A DNA stretch of 64,000 bases. Origin: DASYTH01 sp045806965. Its GTDB lineage: Bacteria > Actinomycetota > Actinomycetes > Mycobacteriales > Pseudonocardiaceae. Shown in pieces: positions 24,313-33,104 of the stretch. The stretch is from contig JBJMIG010000084.1 in NCBI GenBank assembly GCA_045806965.1, positions 1 to 64,000 on the forward strand, given 5' to 3'. The position numbers and the translations under genes are program-made. The first letter of the stretch is position 1; each line of letters starts with the position of its first letter. The notes below the pieces were generated by a model, which made no database searches, had not been told where the DNA came from, and saw only the letters and a list, made by a program, of their open reading frames with translations.

Positions 24313-25710
24313 TCAGCCGCCGAGCGGAAGGTTGAGCAGGGCGTTCTCCACCAGTTCCGGCAGTGCGGGGTGGATCCAGTACTGGCCGGTGGCCATGGTG
24401 CGGGCGTCGAGTCCGAAGCTCATCGCCTGGATCAGCGGCTGGATCAGGGTGGACGCGTGCGGGCCGATGATGTGCGCGCCGAGCAACCGGCCGGACGCCG
24501 GGTCGGCGAGCAGCTTGGCGAACCCCGTGGTGTCCTCCATCGCCCAGCCGTAGGCGATGCCCGCGTAGTCCTGTGTGGACACGACGAACGGGATGCCGCG
24601 CAGCACGGCCTCCTGCTCGGTCAGGCCGACCGAGGCGATCTGCGGCGAGGTGAACACCGCGTGCGGCACGAACCTGTGGTCGGCGGCGCGGCGCTGGTCC
24701 GGGTGCAGCAGGTTGTGCTGCACGATCCGGGCCTCGTGGTTGGCCACGTGCTTGAGTTGCAGCGCCGAACAGATGTCGCCGAGCGCCCAGACTCCCTCGG
24801 CCGTGGTGTGCTGGTGTTCGTCCACCACCACGTAGCCGTACTGGTCGACCGCGACCCCGGCGGCGGCCAGATCGAGCAGGTCGGAGTTCGGCACCCGACC
24901 GACCGCCACCAGCAACTCGTCCGCCTCGACCGACTCACGCCCGTCGGGGCCGTCGAGGTGCAACACCACTCCGGCAGGCGTGCGTTCGACACCCAACTCC
25001 TTGCGGTTGAGCCGAACATCCCATCGTTTCGAGACGAGCTCGGTGAACCGGTCGCTGATGTCGACATCCTCGTGCCGCAGCAGCGCGCCGGACCGGCCGA
25101 CCACGGTGACCGCGACGCCGAACGCGGCGAACACGTGCGTCAACTCGGCGGCGACGAACCCGGTGCCGACGACGATCATCCGCCGCGGCAACGAGTCCAG
25201 CCGCATCACCGTGTCGCTGGTGTGGTAGCCGGCCTCGGCGAGCCCGGCCAGGTCGGGCACCCGGGGCCGGCTCCCTGCGGCCAGCACGACCTGGCCGGCG
25301 GTGAGGGTGACCGCGGGGTCCCCGGAGTTCGGGGTGACCGCCAGCCGGCGCTCACCGGTGAACCTCGCGGTGCCCTCGTAGAGGGTGACGTTCCCGTTGT
25401 CCGGATGGGACATCCGGTAGTCCCGCCCGCCCTCGGCGATCGGGTCGATCCGGCCGAAGATCCGGTCCCGCACGTCGGCCCAGCGCACCCCGAGCAGCTC
25501 GAGGTCCACCCCCAACCCGGCGGAGTACTCCGGCACCTCGGCGAGGTTCGCGGTGTGCACGAACATCTTCGTGGGGATGCAGCCGACGTTCAGGCAGGTC
25601 CCGCCGAACACGCCCTTCTCGACGACGGCCACGTCCCAGCCGGCGAAGCGCTGGTCAAGGATGGCGTTGCCGGAACCCGTGCCGACGATGACCAGATCGT
25701 GGTGCGGCAC
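24313..25710 (-). CDS. mtr: Mycothione reductase
   Basis: An FAD-dependent disulfide reductase that regenerates mycothiol from mycothione with NADPH, maintaining the actinobacterial thiol pool. The 465-aa protein starts at GTG 25710 with a FAD motif VIVGTGSGNAI. The redox-active pair lies in GGTCLNVGCIPTK. The NADPH motif is IVVGTGFVAAELTHVFAAFG, and the C-terminal interface has the catalytic His in YWIHPALPELVENALL. GSGNA rather than GxGxxG-A, together with the overall length, separates it from lipoamide dehydrogenase. It begins 1 base after the YbhB gene stop. Confidence 0.88.
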   Translation of the reverse strand: MPHHDLVIVGTGSGNAILDQRFAGWDVAVVEKGVFGGTCLNVGCIPTKMFVHTANLAEVPEYSAGLGVDLELLGVRWADVRDRIFGRIDPIAEGGRDYRMSHPDNGNVTLYEGTARFTGERRLAVTPNSGDPAVTLTAGQVVLAAGSRPRVPDLAGLAEAGYHTSDTVMRLDSLPRRMIVVGTGFVAAELTHVFAAFGVAVTVVGRSGALLRHEDVDISDRFTELVSKRWDVRLNRKELGVERTPAGVVLHLDGPDGRESVEADELLVAVGRVPNSDLLDLAAAGVAVDQYGYVVVDEHQHTTAEGVWALGDICSALQLKHVANHEARIVQHNLLHPDQRRAADHRFVPHAVFTSPQIASVGLTEQEAVLRGIPFVVSTQDYAGIAYGWAMEDTTGFAKLLADPASGRLLGAHIIGPHASTLIQPLIQAMSFGLDARTMATGQYWIHPALPELVENALLNLPLGG

Positions 25711-25711
25711 G

Positions 25712-26245
25712 TCAGTGCTGGTACGTCGGGGCGAGCACGGCCCGGGCCAGGGTGTGGAAGGCCAGGTTGAACCCGACGACGGCCGGGGTGGCGCCGGCGA
25801 CGTCGAGCGTCTCGACGTCGACCGCGTGCACCACGAAGTAGTAGCGGTGCACCATGTCGCCCTTCGGCGGCGCGGCACCGGCGTAGCCGAGGGCGCCCAT
25901 GTCGTTGCGCACGTGGAAGGCGTCACCCGGCAGGCTCGCGTCGTCCGCGCCGGCACCCGCGGCCAGTTCGGTGACCGAGGCCGGCAGGTTCACCGCGACC
26001 CAGTGCCAGAACCCGGACGGGACCGGGGCGTCGGGGTCGAAGCAGGTGACCACGAAGCTCTTGGTCTCCTCGGGGAACCCCGACCAGGCGAGCTGCGGGG
26101 ACACGTTCTCGCCACCGGCACTGTCGTGTACGTGCCGCAGCGTGAGCCGCTCGCCGGCTCGGACATCGGTCGAGGTCACCGTGAAGCTGCCCGCCTTGGG
26201 CAGCAGCTCGTACGGATCGGGCGGCGCCGGGCGCTCGAGGCTCAT
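25712..26245 (-). CDS. YbhB/YbcL-family PEBP-like protein
   Basis: A 177-aa protein of the phosphatidylethanolamine-binding/Raf-kinase-inhibitor-like family. Marks are GENVSPQLAWSGFPEETKSF, CFDPDAPVPSGFWHWVAVNLP and HRYYFVVHAVD. Bacterial members have no settled function. ATG 26245 has GAGGAG 5 bases upstream; an in-frame GTG lies at 26251. It is the first gene of a minus-strand trio with mycothione reductase and a hydrolase. Confidence 0.88.
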   Translation of the reverse strand: MSLERPAPPDPYELLPKAGSFTVTSTDVRAGERLTLRHVHDSAGGENVSPQLAWSGFPEETKSFVVTCFDPDAPVPSGFWHWVAVNLPASVTELAAGAGADDASLPGDAFHVRNDMGALGYAGAAPPKGDMVHRYYFVVHAVDVETLDVAGATPAVVGFNLAFHTLARAVLAPTYQH

Positions 26246-26339
26246 CCTCACTCCTCACGACTGATCTTCCCAAGGGACGACTTCAAGCCTAGTGATGTGG
26301 CCTAGGGTTGGCCCCAGGACCGAGGAGAGGGGATCGGCC

Positions 26340-27482
26340 ATGACGAACGACGGCGCGAACACCGGGGGCCGCGCGAATACCGGGGACAGCGGCGACAGTG
26401 GGGACGGCGGCGACAGCGTCGAGCGCTCGACCACCAGGGTGCGGTTCCCCAGAATCAGCCCGAGGGCGTACGAGCATCCGGCCGACCGGGGCGCCTTGGC
26501 CACGTTACGTGCGGTGCCGGGGATCGCGCCGGTGCTCAAGGCGGTGGCCGGGATGTGGACCGAGCGCGGCGAGCGGCTCTTCGCGTTGGCCTCGGCGATC
26601 CGGGTCGGCCCGAAGCAGTACCCGAAGCTGGACCGGTTGCGTCACGAGTGCGCGGAGACGCTCGACCTGGACACGGTGCCGAACCTGTTCGTCACAAGGC
26701 ATCCGGTGGCCAACGCGTTCACCATCGGCATCGACGAGCCGTTCATCGTGGTCACCACCGGGCTGCTCGAGGCGATGGACACGGAGAGCATGCGCTACAC
26801 CATCGGTCATGAGATGGGGCACGTGCTTTCCGGGCACGCGGTGCTCAAGACGCTGCTGAACCGGTTGCTGCGGTTACAGATGACGGTGAGCTGGGTGCCG
26901 ATCGGCGCGCTCGGCCTGCGCGCGGTGATCGCGGCGCTGCTCGAGTGGTACCGCAAGGCGGAACTGACCGGCGACCGGGCCGGCCTGCTGTGCGGTCAGG
27001 ACCCGGCGGCGGCCCTGCGCCTGCACCTCTACCTGGCCGGCGGCACCGGGCCCGGCGAGATCGACGTCTCCTCGTTCCTCGAGCAGGCCAAGGAGTACGA
27101 GCAGGTCGACGACGTCCGGGACAGCATCCTGAAGCTGATGACGGTCGAGCACATGAGTCACCCGTTCGCCGTGGTGCGCGCCGCCGAGTTGCAACGCTGG
27201 GCGGCGTCGGAGGACTACCGGGCCATCCTGAGCGGGCAGTACCAGCGGCGCGACGACGAGGACCCGTCCGGTTCGTTCATGGACGACCTCCGCTCGGCCG
27301 CGAAGTCGTACCAGGATTCCTGGTCCACCTCCGGCGATCCGCTGATCAAGGTGTTCGGCAATGTCGGCGAGGCGGTGTCCGGTGCGGCCGGCAAGGTGTT
27401 CAGCCGGTTCGGCGGCCGCGCCGCGGGCGGTTCCGGCGAACAAGGCGGTTCGGACGAAGCGAACGGGACACCGGCCGGCTAG
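26340..27482 (+). CDS. M48-family zinc metallopeptidase
   Basis: A 380-aa protein with the M48 motif in TIGHEMGHVLSGHAV near residues 155-169 and a downstream Glu ligand in the AELTGDRAGLLCG helix. A Gly/Asp/Ser-rich disordered head (about 25 residues) and a Gly-rich tail flank the domain. One hydrophobic segment (SWVPIGALGLRAVIAALL) may contact the membrane. ATG 26340 follows GAGGAGAGGGG. Its TAG shares a CTAG with the stop of the convergent M15 gene. Function in actinobacteria is not established. Confidence 0.85.
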   Translation: MTNDGANTGGRANTGDSGDSGDGGDSVERSTTRVRFPRISPRAYEHPADRGALATLRAVPGIAPVLKAVAGMWTERGERLFALASAIRVGPKQYPKLDRLRHECAETLDLDTVPNLFVTRHPVANAFTIGIDEPFIVVTTGLLEAMDTESMRYTIGHEMGHVLSGHAVLKTLLNRLLRLQMTVSWVPIGALGLRAVIAALLEWYRKAELTGDRAGLLCGQDPAAALRLHLYLAGGTGPGEIDVSSFLEQAKEYEQVDDVRDSILKLMTVEHMSHPFAVVRAAELQRWAASEDYRAILSGQYQRRDDEDPSGSFMDDLRSAAKSYQDSWSTSGDPLIKVFGNVGEAVSGAAGKVFSRFGGRAAGGSGEQGGSDEANGTPAG

Positions 27483-28417
27483 TGGCCGGTGGCGGTGAAA
27501 TGTTGCAGGTCCTTGGGTGAGGTCCAGTCGCCGCCCCAGCTCCAGCCGATCGAGGCGAACGCCCGGACCGTGGCGTCGCGGGCGAACACCATGCCCGGCC
27601 GGACCTTCCGGCGGTCCACATAGGACGAGGCCAGCTCGGGCAGCACCAGGCTGCCCTTGACGTAGGGGTTGCAGAACGGGTTGACGTCGACGGCGAGGCC
27701 GGAGGCGTGCGCCGACCACTGGGTCAGCGTCACCGCGGCACGGCAGACGAAAGCCGTGGTGTTGTTGCCGTCGCCGGTCGGCGGGGCGTCCAGTTCCGCC
27801 GGCCCGGTCACCCGCATCTCCTCGATCGGGAAGCGGGCCTGGAAGAGTGTGCCGAACACCGTCGTCACGGCGTTGGCGAACCGGGCGTTGACGATCATCT
27901 CGCCGGTGTGCGGCCGGCCGTCGAAGCCCCAGAACGACATGGTGAGGTAGCGCAACTCGGCGGCGGTGACCGGACAGCCGGGCCGCCAGGTGCTGCGGGC
28001 GAGCACGGCCGGCGGCACCGGCGCGACCGTGCTGGCATAGCGGCTGCCCGCGGGCGGCGGCAGCAGGTCCGCACTTGGCAGGTGACGGTCGGCCAACACC
28101 GGTGGGGTCGGCAGGATCTGGCCGAAGCCGTCCGGACGCAGCGGAAGCGGTGTCGCGCCGACTCGCCAGACCGGGGCCGGCGGTGCGGCCGGTGTCGCCT
28201 GCGCGGTGGGCGATGTCCCACCCGATGTCCCAGCCGAGGTCCCGGGCTGGGAGGTGGGCCGAGCTCCGCCGGGCGCGACCGGGGTGGGGCCCGGCGTCGC
28301 CGGCGGCGGGGCCGAACAGGCGGCGAGACCGGTCAGCACCGCGACCAGCAGTTGGGTCAGCAGGGCGGACAGCGGCGGGGCTAAGGGACGGCCGAACACC
28401 TGGCAAGCATGCCTCAA
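27479..28417 (-). CDS. M15-family peptidase lipoprotein (D-alanyl-D-alanine carboxypeptidase-like)
   Basis: A 312-aa secreted lipoprotein. A lipobox (LTGLAAC near residue 34) is followed by a Pro/Thr-rich linker of about 60 residues. The C-terminal domain resembles M15C peptidases: SAHASGLAVDVNPFCNPY supplies His and Asp zinc ligands and the final DLQHF the last His. It probably trims cell-wall peptides. GTG or ATG near 28417 is used. It is convergent with the M48 gene and divergent from the trypsin-like gene. Confidence 0.8.
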   Translation of the reverse strand: MRHACQVFGRPLAPPLSALLTQLLVAVLTGLAACSAPPPATPGPTPVAPGGARPTSQPGTSAGTSGGTSPTAQATPAAPPAPVWRVGATPLPLRPDGFGQILPTPPVLADRHLPSADLLPPPAGSRYASTVAPVPPAVLARSTWRPGCPVTAAELRYLTMSFWGFDGRPHTGEMIVNARFANAVTTVFGTLFQARFPIEEMRVTGPAELDAPPTGDGNNTTAFVCRAAVTLTQWSAHASGLAVDVNPFCNPYVKGSLVLPELASSYVDRRKVRPGMVFARDATVRAFASIGWSWGGDWTSPKDLQHFTATGH

Positions 28418-28585
28418 CCGGTCGCCGCCGGGTCACGTGCTCGCTTCTTGCAACGGAACGCACATTGCGCCGCATCGGGCTCCGCCGCCGAACTTCACCT
28501 GATCGAGCGACATGGTCAAGTTGCCGCGGTCCGGCGGCCGGCGAAAGGTGCCACCTGTCTCACCCGCGACCCGATGGGGGAATCT

Positions 28586-29356
28586 GTGCGAATCTCGCGA
28601 CTGCTGGCGGCCATGGGCCTGGCGATGGTGACCGTGACCGCCATGACGGCGGGCGGCGCCATGGCCGACCAGACCGGCCGGGGCATCATCGGCGGCGGCC
28701 GGGCCAGCACCGTCGACTACCCGTTCGTGGTGTACCTGGCCACGCCGTCCGGCTTCCAGTTCTGCGGCGGCACGCTGGTCTCCGCGCGAGCGGTGGTCAC
28801 CGCGGCGCACTGCGTGGCCGACAGCCGGGCCGCCGACCTCCAGGTGGTGGCCGGCCGGGACGACAAGCAAGGCCAGGGCGGGGTGGTCGCCAGGGTGTCC
28901 CGGATCTGGGTGCATCCGGACTTCCGGGAGGTCAGCTCCGGCGCGGATGTCGCGGTGCTGACCCTTGCGGTCCGGCTGCCCTACCGGCCGGCGGCGCTGG
29001 CCCGGCCGAGCGAACCGGAGCTCTACCAGCCGGGCACGGCCAGCACGATTCTGGGCTGGGGCCGGACCCGGGAGGGCGGGCCGGCCTCGCGCTACCTGCT
29101 CGCGGCGACGGTCGGGGTGATCGGGGACGCGGACTGCGCGCGGGCCTATGCCCGGTTCTCGGCGTCCGCCATGGTGTGCGCCGGCTACTCGGGTGGCGGC
29201 GTGGACGCCTGCCAGGGCGACTCGGGCGGCCCGATGCTCGTGGCCGGGCGGTTGGCCGGCATCGCGTCCTGGGGTGAAGGGTGCGCCCGGCGCGGCAAGC
29301 CCGGCGTGTACACCAGGGTGGCCGCCTACGCGAGCCTGATCGCCGGGCAGATCTGA
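28586..29356 (+). CDS. Secreted trypsin-like serine protease
   Basis: A 256-aa S1 peptidase. A Sec signal (AAMGLAMVTVTAMTAGGAMA) and short pro-segment end before the mature N-terminus IIGGGRAS. The triad is complete: His in VTAAHCVAD near residue 75, Asp in GADVAVLTL and Ser in CQGDSGGPML. The Asp six residues before the Ser (VDACQGDS) predicts trypsin-like cleavage after Arg or Lys. Six Cys are placed for S1 disulfides. GTG 28586 follows GGGGGA; an in-frame ATG at 28574 is an alternative. Confidence 0.9.
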   Translation: MRISRLLAAMGLAMVTVTAMTAGGAMADQTGRGIIGGGRASTVDYPFVVYLATPSGFQFCGGTLVSARAVVTAAHCVADSRAADLQVVAGRDDKQGQGGVVARVSRIWVHPDFREVSSGADVAVLTLAVRLPYRPAALARPSEPELYQPGTASTILGWGRTREGGPASRYLLAATVGVIGDADCARAYARFSASAMVCAGYSGGGVDACQGDSGGPMLVAGRLAGIASWGEGCARRGKPGVYTRVAAYASLIAGQI

Positions 29357-29381
29357 GTTCCGGCTCTGATATGCAGGACCG

Positions 29382-29828
29382 GTGACCGACCTGCACCGGG
29401 CGACCGGCGACCAGCTCTCCGTTGCGACCCTCTACGCCCTGCTCATGCTGCGGGTGAACATCTTCGTCGTCGAGCAGCGCACCCCCTACCCGGACCTGGA
29501 CGGTCGTGACCTGCGCCCGGACACCACGCACTGGTGGTGGCAGCCGGGCGCGGAGCCGGTGACCTACCTGCGGGTGCTCACCGAACCGGGCGGCGGTGCC
29601 CGGATCGGCCGGGTGTGCACCGCCGCCCCGGCCAGGGGCGCCGGTCTCAGCGGCCGGCTGATGACCGCCGCGCTGGCCGAGATCGGCCCGCGAGACGTCG
29701 TGCTCGATGCCCAGGTACAGGCGCAGGGGCTGTACCAACGGTTCGGGTTCGAGCCGGTGGGGGAGCCGTTCGACGACGACGGCATCCTGCACGTCGCGAT
29801 GCGCCGGCCCGGATCCAGCGCAGGGTGA
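29382..29828 (+). CDS. GNAT-family acetyltransferase, ElaA-like
   Basis: A 148-aa small GNAT protein of the ElaA type, with LRVNIFVVEQRTPYPDLDGRD and the acetyl-CoA loop RGAGLSGRLM, then LDAQVQAQGLYQRFGFEPVG. Substrate unknown. GTG 29382 is the start. The last codons and stop lie inside a repeat element, so the C-terminal sequence after AMRRPG may have been altered by it. Confidence 0.82.
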   Translation: MTDLHRATGDQLSVATLYALLMLRVNIFVVEQRTPYPDLDGRDLRPDTTHWWWQPGAEPVTYLRVLTEPGGGARIGRVCTAAPARGAGLSGRLMTAALAEIGPRDVVLDAQVQAQGLYQRFGFEPVGEPFDDDGILHVAMRRPGSSAG

Positions 29829-29874
29829 CATCCCTCCGCTTCTCGCTGGCGGCGCAATGTCACCGTGCGCCGGA
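29817..29874. repeat. Diverged copy of the 50-bp palindromic repeat
   Basis: The stretch CAGCGCAGGGTGACATCC at 29818 and the later CGCTTCT and GCGCAATGTCACC blocks align with the reverse complement of the repeats at 55899 and 56117. The TGA stop of the GNAT gene (29826-29828) lies inside the element. Confidence 0.6.
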
Positions 29875-29897
29875 AAAGAGGCCGCACACCGCCGGGA

Positions 29898-31091
29898 TCA
29901 GGCCGGTTCGCGCGCCGCCGCCGGGGCGCACCGGGCGATCACCTCGACGGCCCGGTCCAGCTCGCCGTCGGTGAGGTCCGCGCGGGCGGTGAGGCGCAGC
30001 CGGGAGACCTGATCGGGGACCGAGGGCGGGCGGAAGCAGCCGACCCAGATTCCGGCCGCGCGACACTCGTCGGCCCAGGTCACCGCCTGCTCGGGGGAGG
30101 GCGCGCGGACCGAGACGACGGCCGCGTCCGGTTCGGTCACCGCGAGACCGGCGGCGCGCAGCCGGGTGGCGAGCGTCGCGGCGGCGCGCCGCACCCGGGC
30201 CGGCCGGTCCGGCTCGTCCTTGAGCACCATCAGCCCGGCGAGAGCGGCCGCGGCGCTGCCCGGGGCGAGGCCGGTGTCGAAGATGAAGCTGCGCGCGGTC
30301 TCCACCAGGTGGCGGATCACCCGGCGGGGGCCGAGCACCGCGCCACCCTGGGCGCCGAGCGACTTGGACAGGGTCACCGTGGTGACCACGTCCGGCTCCT
30401 TGATCAGGCCGGCGGCGGCCACCGCGCCCCGGCCGCCCTCGCCGAGCACCCCGAAGCCGTGCGCGTCGTCGGCGACCAGGGCCGCGCCGTGGCTTCGGCA
30501 GGCGGCGAGCAGCTCGGGCAGCGGAGCGAGGTCGCCGTCCACCGAGAACACCGCATCGGTGACCATCAGGGCACGCGGGTGACGGCGGGTGGCCAGAGCG
30601 TGCGCGGCGGCGGCCGGGTCGGCATGCGTCACGACCGCGACATCGGCGCGGGAGAGCCGGCAACCGTCGATCAGCGAGGCGTGGATGTAGGCGTCCGTGA
30701 CGATCGCGCTTTCCCGACCGGACAAGGCGGTGACCACGCCGAGATTGGCGGCGAAGCCGGATGAGAAGACCAGGGCGGCCTGGACGCCGCAGAATCGGGC
30801 CAGCTCGTGCTCCAACTCGGTGTGCAGGTCGGTGGTGCCGGTGACCAGCCGCGAGCCGGTGGACCCGGCGCCCCAGCGCAGCGTCGCCGCCGCCGCCGCA
30901 CCGCTGATCCGCTTGTCCCTGGCCAGGCCGAGGTAGTCGTTGCCGGCCAGGTCGAGCAGGTCGGAGTCGGCCCGGCGGGGGCGCAGGCGGCGGGTCAGCC
31001 CGGCGCGGCGGCGCTCCTCGGCCCGGGTGTCCAGCCAGCCGAAGACGCCGGTCGGATCGGCCCTCCCGCCCTCCCGCCCACGCTCGCTCAC
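29898..31091 (-). CDS. bioF: 8-amino-7-oxononanoate synthase-like enzyme
   Basis: A 397-aa alpha-oxoamine synthase. BioF condenses pimeloyl-ACP or -CoA with alanine in biotin synthesis. Motifs include NDYLGLARDKR, GSTGSRLVTGTTDLHTELE, VTDAVFSVDGDLAPL, DDAHGFGVLG and the PLP lysine in TLSKSLGAQGGAVLG. GTG 31091 gives the best N-terminus. No other biotin gene is in the window, so a related acyl donor cannot be excluded. It is divergent from the transporter operon. Confidence 0.85.
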   Translation of the reverse strand: MSERGREGGRADPTGVFGWLDTRAEERRRAGLTRRLRPRRADSDLLDLAGNDYLGLARDKRISGAAAAATLRWGAGSTGSRLVTGTTDLHTELEHELARFCGVQAALVFSSGFAANLGVVTALSGRESAIVTDAYIHASLIDGCRLSRADVAVVTHADPAAAAHALATRRHPRALMVTDAVFSVDGDLAPLPELLAACRSHGAALVADDAHGFGVLGEGGRGAVAAAGLIKEPDVVTTVTLSKSLGAQGGAVLGPRRVIRHLVETARSFIFDTGLAPGSAAAALAGLMVLKDEPDRPARVRRAAATLATRLRAAGLAVTEPDAAVVSVRAPSPEQAVTWADECRAAGIWVGCFRPPSVPDQVSRLRLTARADLTDGELDRAVEVIARCAPAAAREPA

Positions 31092-31288
31092 GATGGCGAG
31101 TCTGTCAGCCCGGCCCTCGCGGTCCGCTCCAGGGCGGATGAACCCCGTGGTAGGTGGCGTCGATGGGAGTTGTGCCCAATTTGGCCGGTGTCCGAATGTG
31201 ACCGCGCACAAGGCCTGGGCGGCCCTGGTAACAGTTCGGCGAGCGGCTTGCCGGGCGTCGGCGGGAGCAGCTACGGTCCGTGTCTGGC

Positions 31289-31302
31289 GTGACCCAGGTC
31301 AC
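31289..31302. promoter_or_regulatory. CRP-like palindrome before the transporter operon
   Basis: GTGACCCAGGTCAC is a perfect inverted repeat (6-bp arms, 2-bp centre). It fits the actinobacterial CRP form GTG-N6-GNCAC. It lies 47 bases before the livF-like ATG and ahead of a possible TACCGT -10 at 31311. A TetR/GntR operator of similar shape is equally possible. Confidence 0.5.
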
Positions 31303-31348
31303 GGCGGATGTACCGTTTTGCTTTGGTCGGGGCCGATGCGGAGAGGCC

Positions 31349-32176
31349 ATGGCAGCTGAGATACGTCCGGCGTTATCCGAAGCCTCCCCGCTGCTTGCGG
31401 TGACCAACCTCGAAGTGGTCTACGACGACGTCATCCACGTGCTGAAAGGCGTCAGCCTGAGCGTGCCGGAGGGCAAGATCGTGGCACTGCTCGGGGCGAA
31501 CGGGGCCGGCAAGACGACGCTGCTGCGGGCCGTCTCGGGCCTGCTGGACGTGCACGACGGCAAGGTGACCAAGGGTGGCGTGGTGTTCGACGGCCGCAGA
31601 GTGCACTCCCTGCCGCCGACCAAGATCGCTTCGCTGGGTATCAAGCAGGTGCTCGAAGGCCGAAGGATCTTCGCCGAGCTCACGGTCGAGGAGAACCTGA
31701 GGGTCGGCGGGCACGTGGCGCCCCGCGCGCTGCGGTCCAACCTGGAGCGGGTGTTCGGCTTGTTCCCGGTGCTGGCCGAGCGCCGCAAGCGAACCGCGGG
31801 TTACCTCTCCGGCGGCGAGCAGCAGATGCTGGCCATGGGCCGGGCGCTCATGTCCGAGCCCCGCTGCCTGCTGCTGGACGAGCCGAGCCTCGGCCTCGCG
31901 CCGCTGATCGTGCAGCAGGTCAGGGACCTGATCGTGGAGATCAACGCGAGTGGCACCACGGTGCTGCTGGTGGAGCAGAACGCCACGATGGCGCTGTCCA
32001 TTGCCGAGCACGGCTACGTCATGGAGAACGGCAAGATCGTGATGGACAAACCGGCCAGCGAGCTGCTCGCCGACTCAGACGTCCGGGAGTTCTACCTCGG
32101 CCTCGGCGCCGAAGGCTCGGCCAAGTCGTTTCGCGACGTGAAGCACTACAAGCGGCGTAAGAGGTGGCTGTCGTGA
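31349..32176 (+). CDS. ABC transporter ATP-binding protein, LivF type
   Basis: A 275-aa ATPase of the branched-chain amino acid (HAAT) importer class. Walker A GANGAGKTT, Q-loop region LEGRRIFAELTVEENL, signature LSGGEQQML and Walker B LLLDEPSLGL are all present, and the C-terminal YVMENGKIV matches LivF. It is the first gene of a six-gene operon and has its own upstream palindrome. It energises import together with the LivG-type ATPase. Confidence 0.92.
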   Translation: MAAEIRPALSEASPLLAVTNLEVVYDDVIHVLKGVSLSVPEGKIVALLGANGAGKTTLLRAVSGLLDVHDGKVTKGGVVFDGRRVHSLPPTKIASLGIKQVLEGRRIFAELTVEENLRVGGHVAPRALRSNLERVFGLFPVLAERRKRTAGYLSGGEQQMLAMGRALMSEPRCLLLDEPSLGLAPLIVQQVRDLIVEINASGTTVLLVEQNATMALSIAEHGYVMENGKIVMDKPASELLADSDVREFYLGLGAEGSAKSFRDVKHYKRRKRWLS

Positions 32177-32195
32177 GCGAACCTTTGGGCCCGAC

Positions 32196-33104
32196 GTGAG
32201 CCGGCCGACGTCCGGGCTGACCAGCAGTACGGAGAGCGAGCGCCGCAGCGGCCCGGACGGGCCGGAGCCGGAGCAACAGCCGCGAACCGCGCCGGCGACC
32301 GGCGACCGAGCGCGGTCCGACACCGTGCTGGTGTTCGACGACGTCCGGCTCTCCTTCGCCGGGGTGAAGGCGATCGACGGGGTGTCGTTCTCGGTCGACT
32401 CCGGCGAGCTGTTCGCGATCATCGGGCCGAACGGCGCCGGCAAGACCTCGATCTTCAACGTGCTGTCCGGGGTGTACCGCCCGCAGTCCGGCCGGGTCGC
32501 CTTCGACGGCACCGACCTGATCGGCAAGCGCCCGCACGTGATCGCGCGGCTCGGCATCTCCCGCACGTTCCAGAACATCGAGCTGTTCGCGAACCTCACC
32601 GTGGTGGACAACCTGATGCTCGGCCGGCATCACCACAACACCTACGGCACGCTGGCCGCACTGGCCTGGCTCGGCCGGGCCAGGCGCAGCGAGCTGGCCA
32701 ACCGGGCCGCGGTCGAGGACATCATCGACTTCCTCGAACTCGAGCAGTGGCGCCGGTTCCCGGTCGGGCTGCTGCCCTACGGCGTACAGAAGCGCGTCGA
32801 GCTCGGCCGGGCCCTTGCCATGCGGCCGAAGCTGCTGCTGCTCGACGAGCCGGTGGCGGGGATGAACCTCGAGGAGACCGAGGACATGGCCCGCTACATC
32901 CTCGACGTTCGCGACGAGCTGGGCATCCCGCTGGTCATGGTCGAGCACGACATGGGGCTGGTGATGGACCTGGCCGACCGCGTGATGGTGGTCGACTTCG
33001 GCCGGCCGATCTGTACCGGCACCCCGCGCGAGGTGCAGGACAACCCCGATGTGATCCGCGCGTACCTCGGTGAGGAGCACCGGACCCAAGGAGGCGCATC
33101 GTGA
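32196..33104 (+). CDS. ABC transporter ATP-binding protein, LivG type
   Basis: A 302-aa ATPase with a variable head of about 40 residues, Walker A GPNGAGKTS, the LivG-typical SRTFQNIELFANLTVVDNL, signature region LPYGVQKRVELGRAL and Walker B LLLLDEPVAGMN. GTG 32196 is the start. The stop overlaps the acyl-CoA ligase start by 4 bases (GTGA), showing tight coupling. Confidence 0.92.
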   Translation: MSRPTSGLTSSTESERRSGPDGPEPEQQPRTAPATGDRARSDTVLVFDDVRLSFAGVKAIDGVSFSVDSGELFAIIGPNGAGKTSIFNVLSGVYRPQSGRVAFDGTDLIGKRPHVIARLGISRTFQNIELFANLTVVDNLMLGRHHHNTYGTLAALAWLGRARRSELANRAAVEDIIDFLELEQWRRFPVGLLPYGVQKRVELGRALAMRPKLLLLDEPVAGMNLEETEDMARYILDVRDELGIPLVMVEHDMGLVMDLADRVMVVDFGRPICTGTPREVQDNPDVIRAYLGEEHRTQGGAS

